A stretch of DNA of 18,680 nt from Acholeplasma sp. CAG:878 (GTDB lineage: Bacteria > Bacillota_I > Bacilli_A > RF39 > UBA660), in NCBI GenBank assembly GCA_000432255.1, contig HF989885.1:1-18680 (forward strand), read 5' to 3'. Below are positions 1-7,029 of the stretch, one piece after another (the stretch's first letter is position 1; each line of letters begins with the position of its first letter). The notes beneath the pieces are model-generated. The model made no database searches, had not been told where the DNA came from, and was given only the letters and a program-made list of their open reading frames with translations. The position numbers and the translations under genes were made by a program.

Positions 1-86
1 AAAAGGACTGTCCCCTGTAAATTACAGGCTACAATCCTCTAATTAGAAACTATTTATAAACTGTCCAATTTTTGGGGTTCAGTTCA
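1..86. mobile_element. IS terminus-like non-coding segment
   Basis: This non-coding stretch looks like the end of an insertion sequence. It holds a perfect 15-nt palindrome (14-28, CCTGTAA-A-TTACAGG), two copies of ACTGTCC (7-13 and 60-66), and the segment 62-86 with a GGGG core that ends in TTCAGTTCA. IS3/IS150-group elements end in similar GGGGTGCAGTACA-like inverted repeats. That reading resembles a right-hand end, so it may belong to an IS copy lying to the left of the window rather than to the orfA relic that follows. No matching inverted repeat is visible at the other edge of the island. Confidence 0.35.
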
Positions 87-138
87 TTATAGGTTTTTAT
101 TATGTCTTGATGTATAATATAAGAAAGTGGTGATGATT

Positions 139-441
139 ATGTCAAAAATATTATTTACAGATATTCAAATACAAAAATTAAGTAAAAACAAATGAATTAA
201 AAATATTACTAGTAAAGGAATAACTTATACTGATGATTTTAAAATAAAATTAGTTAAAGAATGTGAAGATTATAAAAAATTTCCTAGAAATGTTTTTGAA
301 GAATGTGGAATTCATCCAGAAATAGTTGGTGATACGAGAATATACAGTTGTGCTAAAAGATGGAGAAAACAATATAAAAATACAGAAGAACTAAAAGATA
401 CTAGAAAAGAATCATCTGGTAGGCCCTTAAATCTAGTCTAG
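139..441 (+). pseudogene. IS3-family transposase OrfA remnant
   Basis: The reading frame starts at an ATG preceded by GGTGAT. It encodes a helix-turn-helix OrfA of the IS3 group that begins MSKILF and carries the ITYTDDFK segment and a late SSGRP motif, after which intact proteins normally continue into a leucine-zipper-like coiled coil. An in-frame TGA at 193-195 interrupts it at a position compatible with a former TGG (Trp) codon, and the frame ends at TAG 439-441 just after GRPLNLV, so the C-terminal part is missing. It should be inactive. It has the same orientation as the OrfB relic 3.6 kb downstream and could be the 5' half of the same element. Family assignment rests on recall of the motif pattern. 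Confidence 0.7.
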
Positions 442-446
442 GACAA

Positions 447-581
447 ATGACAAATAATATAAAAAATATAGATTTACTTTGTTTTCAAGGATTAATTAAA
501 AGAACAACATTTTATTTAAAACCTAAAGAAGATGTAGATAGTGGTTATAATTTAGAAATTTTAATATCAATTAATATATAA
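447..581 (+). CDS. possible 44-aa ORF of unknown function
   Basis: A short frame starts at ATG 447 and ends at TAA 579-581, lying between the truncated OrfA and the relaxase gene. AGGA sits only three bases before the ATG, which is a poor ribosome-binding site. The product is basic in its middle and has no motif I recognise. It could be the tail of a gene cut by the insertion that created the island, or chance. It is listed because it begins almost exactly where the OrfA homology stops. Confidence 0.2.
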   Translation: MTNNIKNIDLLCFQGLIKRTTFYLKPKEDVDSGYNLEILISINI

Positions 582-656
582 ATGTCCTCGTTTTGATATT
601 AAAATAAGTAATTTCCTTATACGTATTTAAAAGTAATTGGTTATGAAATTATTAAA

Positions 657-683
657 GGTATGTTTAGCGACATATCTTTTTTT
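657..683 (+). terminator. hairpin plus T-run just before the relaxase gene
   Basis: The arms GGTATGT (657-663) and ACATATC (670-676) form a 7-bp stem with one G-U pair and a 6-nt loop, followed by seven Ts (677-683). It lies 30 nt upstream of the mob start codon. It could end transcription entering the element, or act as an attenuator of mob if the promoter is further upstream. Confidence 0.5.
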
Positions 684-712
684 GTTGTGTAAAAAGAAAG
701 GAGAAATGATAT

Positions 713-2008
713 ATGGAATTAAATTATGCAATATTTAGAAGTGAACCTATTATGACTATACCTGATTTAGCACAAATAGGATCACATAATAAACGTGAAA
801 AGAAAGCATATCAGTCAAATAAAGATATAAAAATAGAATTAAGTAAGAATAATATAGAACTTGTTCCATTAAATGTTAAGTATGTTAAAGGTTTTGATGA
901 ATTAACTAAAGAATATAAAAAGGAACATGAAGAACGAATGAAAACTGAACGAGCTGACAGAAAGAAAAAATATCACGAAATGTTAAATAGTTCAAGAAAT
1001 TGTGTTGCTGATGAATTGGTTATGACTGCTTCTCATAATTTCTTTAAAGATATGTCTAGAGAGCAAATAAAAGAATGGGCAGATACTTGTATTGAATTTG
1101 TTTATAATGATTTAGGTTATAAGAAAGAACAAATATTACATGCAACAGTCCATTTAGATGAAGAAACGCCACATATTCATTGTGTAGTAGTTCCATTAGT
1201 TAAGAAATTAGATAATAGGACTAAAACTGAAATATATACTATATCTAAAAAGCAATATATTAAAGATAAATTACAATTATCTAGGTTACAAGATATGTAT
1301 CACAAGAGACTAACTGAAAAAGGTTATGATTTAGAACGAGGTATTAAAAATAGTGATAATCAGCATATTAAAATAAAGGAATATAAAAAACTTACAAAAA
1401 AACTTAATCAAGAATTAAATGTAAGAAATGATAGAATTGATAAAGCAATGGCTGATTTTGAAGAAAAAATGAAAACTACTAAACAAACACTTATTATTGA
1501 TAAAGATTTTGTTAAAGTTAAAAAAGATACTTTTGATAGTATGAATAATGTTATTAGTGAATCTAAAAAAGTAATGGAATTACAACCTAAACTACAAACA
1601 ATATTTAATGAAGTTGATAGTTATGCTAATAGTTATAAATCACTTGAAAAAGAAAATCAAAAGTATAAGAAAGAAATTAGTAAATTAGAATATGAAAATC
1701 AAAATCTAGAACAAGAAAATAGAAGTTTAATGTATAGATTAAATGAATTATTCCAATTATTAAAGAAGTTTTTAAGGAAACTATTACAACGAGGTAATGA
1801 CTATACTAAAGATGAAACTGCTGAAGTTGTTAAAGATTGTTATGACAATAGTGAGTTTGATATGGGAGATGTTGTAAGAATATCTAAAGGAACAACTAAA
1901 CAAGATGAATTATTTGAATATGTTGAAGCACCTGATTATTATAAAGAAAGAGTTAGAGATTATGATGAAGGTGAATATGATAAAGATGATTTTGATATAA
2001 GTAGATAA
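713..2008 (+). CDS. mob: MobV/Mob_Pre family plasmid relaxase
   Basis: This is a relaxase of the MobV (Mob_Pre) family, which nicks one DNA strand at the origin of transfer and pilots it during mobilisation by a helper conjugation system. The N-terminal motif GSHNKREKKAYQSNKD (residues 23-38) aligns with the pMV158 MobM segment whose histidine attacks DNA, so His25 is the likely nucleophile. The metal-binding triad HLDEETPHIH lies at 147-156. From about residue 215 the protein becomes lysine/glutamate-rich and coiled-coil-like, with an acidic tail, as in the family. At 431 aa it is full length for MobV. AAAGGAG (697-703) is a good ribosome-binding site for the chosen ATG. No replication gene accompanies it. 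The likely target site is the oriT-like motif near 3893, which lies far away and on the other strand. Confidence 0.95.
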   Translation: MELNYAIFRSEPIMTIPDLAQIGSHNKREKKAYQSNKDIKIELSKNNIELVPLNVKYVKGFDELTKEYKKEHEERMKTERADRKKKYHEMLNSSRNCVADELVMTASHNFFKDMSREQIKEWADTCIEFVYNDLGYKKEQILHATVHLDEETPHIHCVVVPLVKKLDNRTKTEIYTISKKQYIKDKLQLSRLQDMYHKRLTEKGYDLERGIKNSDNQHIKIKEYKKLTKKLNQELNVRNDRIDKAMADFEEKMKTTKQTLIIDKDFVKVKKDTFDSMNNVISESKKVMELQPKLQTIFNEVDSYANSYKSLEKENQKYKKEISKLEYENQNLEQENRSLMYRLNELFQLLKKFLRKLLQRGNDYTKDETAEVVKDCYDNSEFDMGDVVRISKGTTKQDELFEYVEAPDYYKERVRDYDEGEYDKDDFDISR

Positions 2009-2069
2009 AATTAAAAAACACTCTTGATTTTTTTAATTGTTTGAGTGATAAATAAAAAGACAAGAAAAC

Positions 2070-2131
2070 GAGATTAAACCTAATTTAATCGCTTATATTG
2101 AGGTTTTAAGATAAGGTTTAATCTCTTATCT
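2070..2131 (+). promoter_or_regulatory. overlapping alternative hairpins in the mob downstream spacer
   Basis: Three inverted repeats share bases and exclude one another. They are GAGATTAAACCT (2070-2081) with AGGTTTAATCTC (2114-2125), a perfect 12-bp stem; GATTAAA (2072-2078) with TTTAATC (2084-2090); and AGATAAG (2109-2115) with CTTATCT (2125-2131). Such arrangements occur in attenuators, antisense-RNA copy-control loci and single-strand origins of rolling-circle plasmids. The sequence alone does not decide among them. No long T-run follows, so a simple terminator is unlikely. Confidence 0.55.
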
Positions 2132-2182
2132 GTTCTTTAAAATAAAGTGCCTTAAATGGTAAATTAGAAAGATGGAAGATTT

Positions 2183-2575
2183 ATGTTATTAGAAAATAAT
2201 ACAGAAAGGGTAATGAATTTAGTTGATATTATAGATGATTTAAATGGCATTAATAAGGTAAGATTACCAATACATATACTTGAAGAAAATTGTTTTTCTA
2301 CTAAATATGATGAAAGTTTCATTAGATTATTAAAAGAAGTATTGGAAATATTAGATCCAGATTATAAAAAAGTAATAACTAACTTTGCTAAATATAAAAA
2401 CTTATTGTTTATATCAGCAAAATATATGGAATTATCATTATTAGAAAAGCAAAAGTTTTTAGTAGAATTGTTATTTAATATCTTTCAACATGACTTTAAA
2501 GATGAGAAAATAAATACTATAATTAACCAAAAATTAAATGTATATGATTATTATTATTCATTAAATTTTTTATAG
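2183..2575 (+). CDS. hypothetical protein (130 aa) of the mobile module
   Basis: I do not recognise this protein. It is small and charged, rich in Leu, Ile, Asn and Lys, with no signal peptide, no membrane helix and no cysteine cluster. It appears mostly helical, and a segment around residues 80-105 (SLLEKQKFLVELLFNIFQHD) looks amphipathic. The start follows GGAAG (2174-2178) at short spacing, a modest ribosome-binding site. It lies 174 nt downstream of the relaxase behind the nested hairpins and ends just before the promoter of the next gene. Position suggests an accessory, regulatory or maintenance role for the mobile element, but this is inference only. Confidence 0.6.
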   Translation: MLLENNTERVMNLVDIIDDLNGINKVRLPIHILEENCFSTKYDESFIRLLKEVLEILDPDYKKVITNFAKYKNLLFISAKYMELSLLEKQKFLVELLFNIFQHDFKDEKINTIINQKLNVYDYYYSLNFL

Positions 2576-2611
2576 TTTTCTCAGCTTTTAATATAAATCA
2601 GTTGAATTTGC

Positions 2612-2640
2612 TTGACACTCTAGTTAATTTATGCTATTAT
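2612..2640 (+). promoter_or_regulatory. consensus sigma-A promoter for the 382-aa gene
   Basis: TTGACA (2612-2617), a 17-nt spacer and TATTAT (2635-2640) give a near-perfect vegetative promoter. AAGGGGG (2657-2663) then lies 7 nt before the ATG at 2671. It is the best promoter in the island, so the downstream gene is probably expressed independently of mob. Confidence 0.85.
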
Positions 2641-2670
2641 ATTAAATAATTTTCTGAAGGGGGAAATATT

Positions 2671-3819
2671 ATGGAAAAAATAACTAAAACTTATGTTGAG
2701 AAAATTTACAGAGGTCTATTGTTTAGTGAATCTTCAATAAAAGAAGTGGCAGAAAGAAATCCTATGCAAGTTGAAAATGATGGTAAGATGCAAGGTTTCC
2801 GCTTTTACGACAAAGAATATGTTGTAGATGGTGAAAAAACTTATGATGGTGAAAAATCAAATTATTCTAAATGGATTTATTTTGGAAAAAGATATAGTTT
2901 AGATGAAATTAAAGCAAAATATGGAAATAATCCAGATTATAGAATTCTAATTAGCAACATTGAAGGTAATGGTTATAATTATGTATGCCATACTCAAGCA
3001 GGTTCTTTCTTACCAATGGAAGAAGGAGATATGACTTTTGCTGAATATATTGCAAAACATAGCAAAGAAAAAAATGCTATTAGAATGTTTGAAAACCTAA
3101 AAAAACATATTGGGGAAAGAATTTCATATAAAGCTTGGTGGTACGGAGTTGAGCAAAATGAAACTGATACATTAAGAAATGTAAATTATTTTTCAAATAT
3201 TGAAACAGAACATTCTGGAATACCATTTATAGGCTTGGGTTCTGCAATTTCATCTATAACATTAGAAGAAACTGGCGAAGAACTATATTCTAATCCATAT
3301 ATTGAATATGGCTATGCTAGAATAAGCCCAGAAGATATTGAAGATTCAAAAAGAAAATTCTTTGGTGATGTTATTGTTGATAAACAAAGAGATAGAAGAT
3401 TAAAAGCTGAAGAAGAAAGAAATAAAGCAATGGAACGTGCAGATTTAGCAGCTAAAAAAGCTAAATACACATTAATGAAAGAAGGATTAACTTTAGTTAA
3501 ACCTGAAACAGCAGAAGAATGGTTACAATTTGCTGATAATAATAGTAATGATGGTTATTCAGTATTTGTTGTTAAAGCAACTATTTCAATGATGAAGAAA
3601 TTTGAAGAAGGTATTTCATTTGAAGAAGCTGAACAACAAGTATACAATGAAGAGTTAGGATTAAGTGGATTTATGGCTGGAGCTACTGCAAATGCTCTAT
3701 CACATTTTGCAAAACAAGGCGAAGAATATAGAAGATATTGGAATAAACAATATGGTATTGAAGATTCAGAAGAAAAAGGAACTGTAAATCCTGCTGTATT
3801 AACAACTAAGAAAAAATAG
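2671..3819 (+). CDS. unrecognised 382-aa protein, probable cargo of the element
   Basis: No function can be assigned. The N-terminal half (about 1-130) is rich in aromatic residues and Gly, with GFRFYDKEYVV (42-52), a WIYFGKRY block (68-75), and a segment of the form ILISNIEGNGY...GSFLPMEEGD (about 92-119). The middle has KAWWYGVEQN (153-162) and a Gly/Ser-rich stretch. A charged helix (about 238-275) rich in Lys, Arg, Glu and Ala follows, then a globular-looking end with HFAKQGEEYRRYW. There is no signal peptide or membrane helix, so it is cytoplasmic. It has its own consensus promoter, a strong ribosome-binding site and its own terminator (3835-3868), making it an autonomous, probably well-expressed unit next to the oriT-like site. 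Cargo, entry-exclusion, defence or replication-accessory roles are all possible, with none shown. Confidence 0.8.
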   Translation: MEKITKTYVEKIYRGLLFSESSIKEVAERNPMQVENDGKMQGFRFYDKEYVVDGEKTYDGEKSNYSKWIYFGKRYSLDEIKAKYGNNPDYRILISNIEGNGYNYVCHTQAGSFLPMEEGDMTFAEYIAKHSKEKNAIRMFENLKKHIGERISYKAWWYGVEQNETDTLRNVNYFSNIETEHSGIPFIGLGSAISSITLEETGEELYSNPYIEYGYARISPEDIEDSKRKFFGDVIVDKQRDRRLKAEEERNKAMERADLAAKKAKYTLMKEGLTLVKPETAEEWLQFADNNSNDGYSVFVVKATISMMKKFEEGISFEEAEQQVYNEELGLSGFMAGATANALSHFAKQGEEYRRYWNKQYGIEDSEEKGTVNPAVLTTKKK

Positions 3820-3834
3820 TTATTTATTTAAATT

Positions 3835-3868
3835 AAACAGATTAATGGATAAAGTTAATCTGTTTTTT
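3835..3868 (+). terminator. intrinsic terminator of the 382-aa gene
   Basis: A perfect 11-bp stem, AAACAGATTAA (3835-3845) with TTAATCTGTTT (3855-3865), has a 9-nt loop and continues into a T-run (3863-3868). It begins 15 nt after the stop codon and fits a Rho-independent terminator. Confidence 0.85.
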
Positions 3869-3872
3869 AAAA

Positions 3873-3921
3873 CTATAATTTCATTATAGTAACACACTAC
3901 CAAGTCGGCATTTTGCCAACT
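3873..3921 (-). other. oriT: candidate MobV-type origin of transfer (oriT)
   Basis: Read on the - strand, TAGTGTGTTA (3899 down to 3890) matches the pMV158-type nick core TAGTGTG/TTA, placing the expected nick between 3893 and 3892. Before the nick on that strand lies an imperfect inverted repeat (+ strand arms AGTCGGC and GCCAACT around ATTTT, 3903-3921). After it lies a perfect one (CTATAAT 3873-3879, ATTATAG 3883-3889). A hairpin before the nick and an inverted repeat after it is the known layout of MobV origins. The element encodes a MobV relaxase, which supports the call. In pMV158 the motif sits just upstream of mob; here it is 3.2 kb downstream of the mob start and on the opposite strand. 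Confidence 0.7.
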
Positions 3922-3932
3922 AGGATTGTGTG

Positions 3933-3950
3933 CCAAAGGAGATCCTTTGG
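3933..3950. repeat. short perfect hairpin CCAAAGGA/TCCTTTGG
   Basis: CCAAAGGAGATCCTTTGG is an 18-nt inverted repeat with a 7-8 bp stem, directly followed by a second small one (GGGAACCC). It lies between the oriT-like site and the terminator-like hairpin. Single-strand hairpins of this kind are common beside plasmid transfer and single-strand origins. Confidence 0.6.
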
Positions 3951-3962
3951 GAACCCATTTAA

Positions 3963-4022
3963 GCACCAATACTACAAACTGTCGTAAAGAGCATTGGTGC
4001 CTTTTTTATTTTGTCTTACGAC
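3963..4022 (+). terminator. terminator-like hairpin with a competing downstream pairing
   Basis: GCACCAAT (3963-3970) pairs with ATTGGTGC (3993-4000), and a T-run follows (4002-4007), so it reads as an intrinsic terminator. Its 22-nt loop holds GTCGTAA (3981-3987), which is exactly complementary to TTACGAC (4016-4022) beyond the T-run. A second, overlapping structure or pseudoknot is therefore possible. No ORF lies directly upstream, so the transcript it would end may be a small RNA. The stretch 3820-4045 otherwise holds only the terminator, oriT-like site and hairpins listed here. Confidence 0.5.
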
Positions 4023-4045
4023 TTCATAAAAAAGAAAAAAGTCTA

Positions 4046-4720
4046 CTACTTTCATTGCTAACGCAATAAAACGTAATATCCTTTTTATAGAAAAAATAAC
4101 CTAATACCAATAAGAAAATGTAACAAAATAAAAAAGCCAATCCATATAGAAGAATGATGAAAGCAACACAAGAACACACAACGTGCGACAATTTAGTAAA
4201 TAGAATTTTTAAAACAGGAATACCTTATAATATTTTACTAACAGATATAACATATTTATTTTATGGAAATAATAAAAAATGTTATTTATCTACTATAAAA
4301 GATGCAGAGACAAACGAAATCCTTGCTTATTATATAAGTTAAAATATGACATTAGATATATCTTTAGAAACAATAAAAAAACTTCATAGAAAAAGAAAGT
4401 TAATGTTATCTGAAAAAGTTATTATTCATTGAGATCAAGGAGTGCATTATACAAGTCCTAAATTTCATAACTTGTTAAAAAAATATAACATTCAACAATC
4501 AATGTCTAGAAGAGGTAATTGTTGGGATAATGCACCTCAGGAATCATATTTTGGTCATATGAAAGATGAGTTAAATTTAGATACTTGTTTTACATTTAGA
4601 GATGTATGTAACGAAATTAAAGAATATATTGAATATTATAATAATTTTAGATACCAATGGAATTTAAAAAAGATGACTCCTGTTCAATACAGAAATCATC
4701 TTTTAGAATCCATTACTTAA
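4046..4720 (+). pseudogene. IS3-family transposase OrfB remnant (DDE/rve domain)
   Basis: This is the C-terminal half of an IS3/IS150-type transposase. Clear blocks include KANPYRR-MMKATQEH, LTDITYL (first catalytic Asp), DQGVHYTSPKF (second Asp), SMSRRGNCWDNAPQESYFGHMKDE (catalytic Glu) and YQWNLKKMTPVQYR near the end. It is broken several times: TAA at 4340-4342, TGA at 4430-4432 where the family has the Ser of HSDQG, and an apparent frameshift near 4120. Upstream of that, about 4046-4110, degraded homology in other frames seems to read ANAIKRN...NNLIPIRK. The N-terminal helix-turn-helix part is missing. No inverted-repeat end follows the stop; nth ends 12 nt later, so that side of the IS has been lost. 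Confidence 0.8.
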
Positions 4721-4731
4721 TTAGACTTTTT

Positions 4732-5352
4732 TTATTTAGTCCTTGACAAAGGGTTCATTTTATTTTTGCATATATGTTTTAATTTACAATTTAAGCACTC
4801 TGGATTTTTAGCTTTGCAATAGTACCTTCCAAACAAAACTAATTGGTGGTGTAATCTTGCAAGTTTTTCTTTTGGAAAAAATTTGTTTAAATCTTCTTCT
4901 ATTTTTAAAACATCAGAAGAATTACTAATTCCTAAACGATTACTAACTCTTTTAACATGTGTATCAACTGCTATACAAGGTTCATTATATAAATTACTTA
5001 AAACAACATTAGCTGTTTTTCTACCAACACCTGGTAAACTTTCTAAAAATTCTCGTTCATTTGGAACATAACCAATTTTTTCTAATGTCTTTGCAATGTT
5101 TATAACATTATACGCTTTTTTAGTTATTCCTAATGGTTTAACTATACTTATAATGTCATTTATATCTGCTTCGCTTAAAAGTTTTAGATTAGGATATTTT
5201 TTAAACAAAATTCTTGTTACTTCGTTAACTCTTTTATCAGTTGTTTGTGCGGATAACATAACAGCTATTAACAATTCATAATCTTTGTTATATTCTAATT
5301 CGCATTTAGCGTTTGGTATTAATTCATTCAAATAATCAATTATCTCATTCAT
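4732..5352 (-). CDS. nth: endonuclease III (DNA glycosylase/AP lyase)
   Basis: Endonuclease III removes oxidised pyrimidines and cleaves abasic sites in base excision repair. The 206-aa protein has the family length. The helix-hairpin-helix LPGVGRKTANVV includes catalytic Lys112, VDTHVKRVSNRLG holds catalytic Asp130, and the C-terminal cluster C179-x6-C186-x2-C189-x5-C195 binds a 4Fe-4S cluster. The start ATG overlaps the last codons of dnaD by 8 nt, which implies translational coupling; there is no strong ribosome-binding site of its own. The dnaD-nth order is conserved in Bacilli. The last four residues run into sequence next to the IS3 relic, so the very end of the protein may have been altered by that insertion or deletion. 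Confidence 0.96.
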   Translation of the reverse strand: MNEIIDYLNELIPNAKCELEYNKDYELLIAVMLSAQTTDKRVNEVTRILFKKYPNLKLLSEADINDIISIVKPLGITKKAYNVINIAKTLEKIGYVPNEREFLESLPGVGRKTANVVLSNLYNEPCIAVDTHVKRVSNRLGISNSSDVLKIEEDLNKFFPKEKLARLHHQLVLFGRYYCKAKNPECLNCKLKHICKNKMNPLSRTK

Positions 5353-5965
5353 TTAACCAATCATAATCCATTATTTTTTTAGTTTGCTTTTTAATAGTAT
5401 GATTTTTTCTTTCCAAAGCAAGAGTTTGTTCATTTTTAATACCTTTTTTTTGCCACTCATGTAAAATTTTATCTATATATCTTAAATTACTTACGCCGTT
5501 AAATGTCGCTTCCCGAACTGCTAGTAAAATCAACTGTTCTTCAAAATCTTGTAACCAAACCTTAATTATTTCGTATTCCATTGGCGATAAAGTTCTTCCA
5601 AATTCTTTTTCGATTACACTATATACATCAGAAGTATTTTCTTTTTCATCATTTATTATTATAAATCCTATTTTTTGATATAACGGTTCTAAGTTAATTA
5701 TTTCATCTTTTACTTTATTGTTAACTATTTCAATTTTAATTAATCCTTTATCAGTTAGGCTACCTATTACTTCCATAAACTCTTTTAAATCAAAATTTAT
5801 TTCTTTTGAAATTAATTTCGGGTTAAAACTACCATTATAATTTATTAAATATATTAAAACAACAAATTCTTTATCTGTTATATTTAAACTTCTATATTTA
5901 TTCATTAATATAGATGGTATAATTAATGGTTTATCTTTTAATAAGTTAATTACTTTATTAATCAT
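5345..5965 (-). CDS. dnaD: DnaD-family replication initiation/primosome protein
   Basis: DnaD remodels origin DNA and helps load the replicative helicase during initiation and restart in low-G+C Gram-positives. At 206 aa it is close to the usual 210-230. The N-terminal winged-helix part (about 1-95) includes KEFVVLIYLI and SLTDKGLI. The C-terminal DnaB_2-type domain (about 115-178) ends with the signature YIDKILHEWQKKG (YxxxIxxxWxxxG), and the extreme C-terminus is YDWLNE, typical of the family. The ATG overlaps the TGA of the upstream metallopeptidase gene (ATGA) and has GGGAGG in front, so it is coupled to it. It is followed directly by nth, as in Bacillus. Confidence 0.93.
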   Translation of the reverse strand: MINKVINLLKDKPLIIPSILMNKYRSLNITDKEFVVLIYLINYNGSFNPKLISKEINFDLKEFMEVIGSLTDKGLIKIEIVNNKVKDEIINLEPLYQKIGFIIINDEKENTSDVYSVIEKEFGRTLSPMEYEIIKVWLQDFEEQLILLAVREATFNGVSNLRYIDKILHEWQKKGIKNEQTLALERKNHTIKKQTKKIMDYDWLNE

Positions 5966-7029
5966 TTTATCCTCCCTTCATTACTAAACATTGTAATATT
6001 TGAAGCACCGAATAAGTCAAGTATATATTTTGTCATATCGTCATATGATAAACATTTATAAGATTGATTATCTAAATCTGCTTGAGGTTTTAAAGTTGAA
6101 ACAAATAAAGCAATCTCTTCATTCAAAACACAAACATCTATTTCTTGATGATTAAACATTTGATTCAGTTTAGTAAAATAAGTTTTATATAAAAATTCAT
6201 TGATATCTTTCATAATTTGTAAAGCTACTTTTCTTTTACCTCGAATTTCCTCACGGCGTCTTCTTAATAAAAAATCCATATTAGATATAAAAGTAATTAT
6301 TTCTTCTTCACTAGTATATTTTTTTAATTCTAAAATCAATCCTTTTAAATCGGAACTTAAATATAATTGTTCCATCTTTTCTCTTCCAACTATTTTTTCT
6401 AATTGAGATACTATACTAACTTCGTATTCATATGCTCCAAAAATTTCGATTTTATCACCAAAATAGCGTTCGGTAAGTAGTTGTGTATATCCTTCATTAA
6501 TTCCTACACCATTGGCTTTAAATCCTAATTTTGATTGTTTAAATCCAGCATAACAAATATCATCATCAAGATATGCACTAGCCATATGAAATAATTCGTG
6601 ATATATTGTCTCAGTACTACCTTCACAAATTTTAATTGTATTTTTACGTGGACTATAAATTCCTTCAACTCCACTTCCAAGAGTTCCTTGATTATCATCA
6701 CTTATTTTAATTACATTTAAATTGTTTATATTATTATAAAAATTTATAAGCACTTTTTGATTAAAGTTGGCCATTATAACATCAACAAATTCTAAAATAC
6801 AAGCCCCATATTCTTTTGATAAAAGTTCATTTAAATCAACACTAAAATATTTTTGTTCCAAACTCGGTGTTATATAAACATGTAATTGACTTTGAACCAT
6901 TGGTTGTTTATTTAAGTTATAGCCTTTTATAGTTCTTAGATTACTATAAATTGGAATAAATCCATTTGATACAAAAGGAAAGTTTTTAAGTCTTTCTAAA
7001 ACATTTTCAATAGTTACACTACCTTTCAT
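5962..7029 (-). CDS. putative cytoplasmic zinc metallopeptidase (HExxH)
   Basis: This 355-aa protein carries HELFH (His144, His148) and, about 30 residues on, INEGYTQLL (Glu179). That pattern fits a gluzincin-type zinc site with Glu as third ligand. There is no signal peptide or transmembrane segment, so it should be intracellular. Outside the active-site region (about 120-190) I recognise no domain; a charged helical part with RRRREEIRGKRK lies around 255-270. The start chosen is ATG 7029, which overlaps the TGA of the DUF1292 gene; a longer in-frame start at 7080 would sit inside that gene. The stop overlaps the dnaD start. The substrate is unknown. Tight coupling to DUF1292 and dnaD suggests a housekeeping or regulatory role, but that is inference. 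Confidence 0.75.
   Translation of the reverse strand: MKGSVTIENVLERLKNFPFVSNGFIPIYSNLRTIKGYNLNKQPMVQSQLHVYITPSLEQKYFSVDLNELLSKEYGACILEFVDVIMANFNQKVLINFYNNINNLNVIKISDDNQGTLGSGVEGIYSPRKNTIKICEGSTETIYHELFHMASAYLDDDICYAGFKQSKLGFKANGVGINEGYTQLLTERYFGDKIEIFGAYEYEVSIVSQLEKIVGREKMEQLYLSSDLKGLILELKKYTSEEEIITFISNMDFLLRRRREEIRGKRKVALQIMKDINEFLYKTYFTKLNQMFNHQEIDVCVLNEEIALFVSTLKPQADLDNQSYKCLSYDDMTKYILDLFGASNITMFSNEGRIK

Noticed and set aside
2019..2047. Terminator after the relaxase gene (CACTC...GAGTG).
   Set aside because: The stem is only 5 bp with a 19-nt loop and there is no T-run on the + strand; a weak - strand terminator is possible but not supported.
193..4432. In-frame TGA codons in both transposase relics (193-195, 4430-4432), suggesting TGA could encode Trp as in mycoplasmas.
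   Set aside because: All intact genes use TGG for Trp, and TGA ends dnaD (YDWLNE end), the metallopeptidase, DUF1292 and gpmI exactly at coupled overlaps. The second TGA replaces a Ser codon of HSDQG, not Trp, and a TAA is also present, so these are decay mutations.
4442..4720. Separate 92-aa gene for an integrase core domain.
   Set aside because: It is only the part of the broken OrfB after the TGA; it would need a GTG start in the middle of the catalytic domain.
1..4720. CRISPR array or defence cassette in the accessory island.
   Set aside because: No regularly spaced repeats are present and no cas, restriction or toxin-antitoxin motif is recognisable; hairpins there are single-copy.
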